This document shows, one piece after another, positions 62,758 to 64,000 of a stretch of 64,000 nt of DNA. Every line of letters begins with the position of its first letter. The stretch's first letter is position 1. Under the pieces are notes generated by a model that saw only the letters and a program-made list of their open reading frames with translations, did not search any database and was not told where the DNA came from. Source of the DNA: Tillus elongatus (Eukaryota > Arthropoda > Insecta > Coleoptera > Cleridae); the NCBI GenBank assembly GCA_964006375.1, contig OZ023262.1, positions 200,284,778-200,348,777 on the forward strand. The letters run 5' to 3'. Position numbers and translations under genes: made by a program.

Positions 62758-63187
62758 GATGATTTTGGAACATAATTCATTAATCCGTTATTTAATTTTT
62801 TCAATAAAAACGTTCGAACATGTCTATTTTGACAATTGCCAACTTATGACGTAAAAATTACATTTATGACCTCACTTATTTCTGAATGATGACGTCATCA
62901 TACTTTTTTTTTATAAGAACCATAGTTTATTTGCTGTTTTTCCATAGACATGCTTACTACTTAAATGATGATGATGATTTTGGAACATAAATTATAAATG
63001 CGTTATTTAATTTTTTCAATAAGAACGCTCGAACATGTATATTTTGACAATTGCCAACCTATGACGTAAAAATTACATTTATGACGTTACTTATTTCTGA
63101 ATGATGACGTCGTCATACTTTTTTTTAATAAGAACCATATTTTATTTGCTGTTTTTCCATAGACATGCTTACTACTTAAATGGTGAT
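62758..63187 (+). repeat. 215-bp tandem dimer with palindromic core
   Basis: Copies start at 62758 and 62973 (GATGATTTTGGAACATAA). Both keep GACAATTGCCAAC, ATGACGTAAAAATTACATTT, TTATTTCTGAATGATGACGT and TTGCTGTTTTTCCATAGACA. The first copy has a perfect 16-bp palindrome at 62886-62901 (ATGATGACGTCATCAT); the second has one change. A third, inverted copy lies at 40861-40980. Confidence 0.88.
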
Positions 63188-63650
63188 GAAAAAAATTGGT
63201 ACCTGACATAACATTTTTTTGAAAAAACTCCATTATTTTCTTTAAAAATGGAAACGTAAATTTAATGGCAAATAAGAAATATTTCTCACCGTTTTTATTA
63301 AGGACGAGTTTTCTTTAGAATAATGAGGTTTCCTTCACTTTTCTAAAATAATGAACTCTTGATTTGTGATTTGTAATACGTTGTCATGTAAATATTTGAC
63401 GGCTGGAACACAAAGTAAAGTCAAAATCAATTTTTAATAACACTCGTTGTGATAGTTGATTGATTACTTGATGTTATCAGTAGTTAGTTATCGGACTTTT
63501 ATTGCAGTATGGATTTGGAATTCAGTAAATAAACACAATAATGGTAAATCGTGAAGTAACTATTACGTGCCGTTTAAATTAATTAATAGTCCTAGTGGTG
63601 AAAGTGTAAAAGTGCTAAAGGCAATCAATTCTAATTCAAAGTTAACAAAA
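63188..63650. other. 5' flank of mariner relic H
   Basis: AT-rich, no recognised elements. Probably the untranslated leader and terminus of the element whose gene starts at 63651. Confidence 0.35.
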
Positions 63651-64000
63651 ATGGCACGTTTACCCAAAAAGAAAAAAATACAAATATTAAAGATGATTGG
63701 ATATGGCGACATGCTTAGAAGTCATCAGGAAGCATGCAAGTTATTTAACTAACAACGTCCTGATAGACCGCCAATTGCAAGATCTACAGTAAGTAAATTG
63801 GTTGCCAAATTCAAAGAAACAGGACATGTAAAAGATTTCCATCGACAAGGTCGACCTCGAGTAACCGAATAAGTCAGATTCGATATATTGCTCGAATCTG
63901 CTTCATCACCATTCTGCAAGGCAACTATCCCTAAATAACAACGTGGACCAATCTTTAGTGATGCACAAGTTAAACGATGATGATTCAGGCTGCCGTTTAC
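63651..64000 (+). pseudogene. Mariner-type transposase relic H, running off the window
   Basis: MARLPKKKKIQILKMIGYGD, MLRSHQEACKLFN, a stop, then RPDRPPIARSTVSKLVAKFK, ETGHVKDFHRQGRPRVTE and a second stop, then FDILLESASSPFCKATI. This is the bipartite HTH half of the transposase family also seen at 18555-18835. The nuclease lies beyond the window edge. Two in-frame stops make it a pseudogene. Confidence 0.7.

Noticed and set aside
62886..62901. A functional cAMP response promoter element
   Set aside because: The palindrome contains the consensus core, but it is inside a tandem repeat with no gene nearby; binding is only a possibility.

Overview
The window looks like AT-rich, intergenic DNA from an insect nuclear genome. 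A beetle is possible, but I cannot prove the order. I found no confident host gene. Almost every recognisable protein trace is a broken transposon or retrotransposon gene. The spliceosomal-type introns, tRNA-derived SINEs, Penelope elements, Jockey/R1-type LINEs, and hAT, pogo and Tc1/mariner transposons all point to an arthropod.

Region by region: 1-5.2 kb holds LINE fragments, a mariner relic, a Penelope fragment and four (TA)n arrays. 5.2-9.1 kb holds two dispersed repeat families; one copy is interrupted by a 2.2-kb DNA transposon (6667-8890) with matching terminal inverted repeats (TIRs), a 4-bp (or 2-bp) target duplication, an intron and a decayed DUF7869-like protein. 10-18.4 kb holds a nearly complete Jockey/CR1-type LINE with an 843-codon open frame, a second LINE whose RNase H region is split by a (TA)n-bearing element, a full-length SINE with 15-bp target duplications, and a truncated sister of the first LINE. 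19-25 kb is mostly dispersed repeats, Penelope debris and mariner debris. 25-29.6 kb has a pogo relic cut by a LINE tail, then two more LINE relics. 29.86-33.35 kb is a hAT element with an exact 8-bp target duplication and a 2-kb unidentified insertion. 34.5-37.5 kb is a nested, partly duplicated block of SINE, LINE and (TA)n element. 37.5-39.1 kb is a Penelope relic with a hammerhead-like motif downstream. 41-57 kb has four mariner-type copies; three keep long inverted repeats (about 265, 550 and 615 bp). 59.2-62.5 kb is a pogo gene broken into three pieces by (TA)n elements and an LTR fragment. The window ends inside another mariner transposase.

A recurring structure ties the window together. 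Roughly two dozen (TA)n arrays lie in 64 kb. Many of them are the core of one dispersed non-autonomous family, called family A here. Its left end begins TTTTAGTGAATTTT; its right end carries ATGAAAATTCACTAC followed by a small hairpin (ACGCA-CTTGC-TGCGT). This layout resembles non-autonomous Helentrons (DINE-1/HINE) with a microsatellite core. The TA arrays then serve as landing sites for TA-targeting mariner elements. Family names A, B and C are mine. All family assignments come from motif reading, not from searches.
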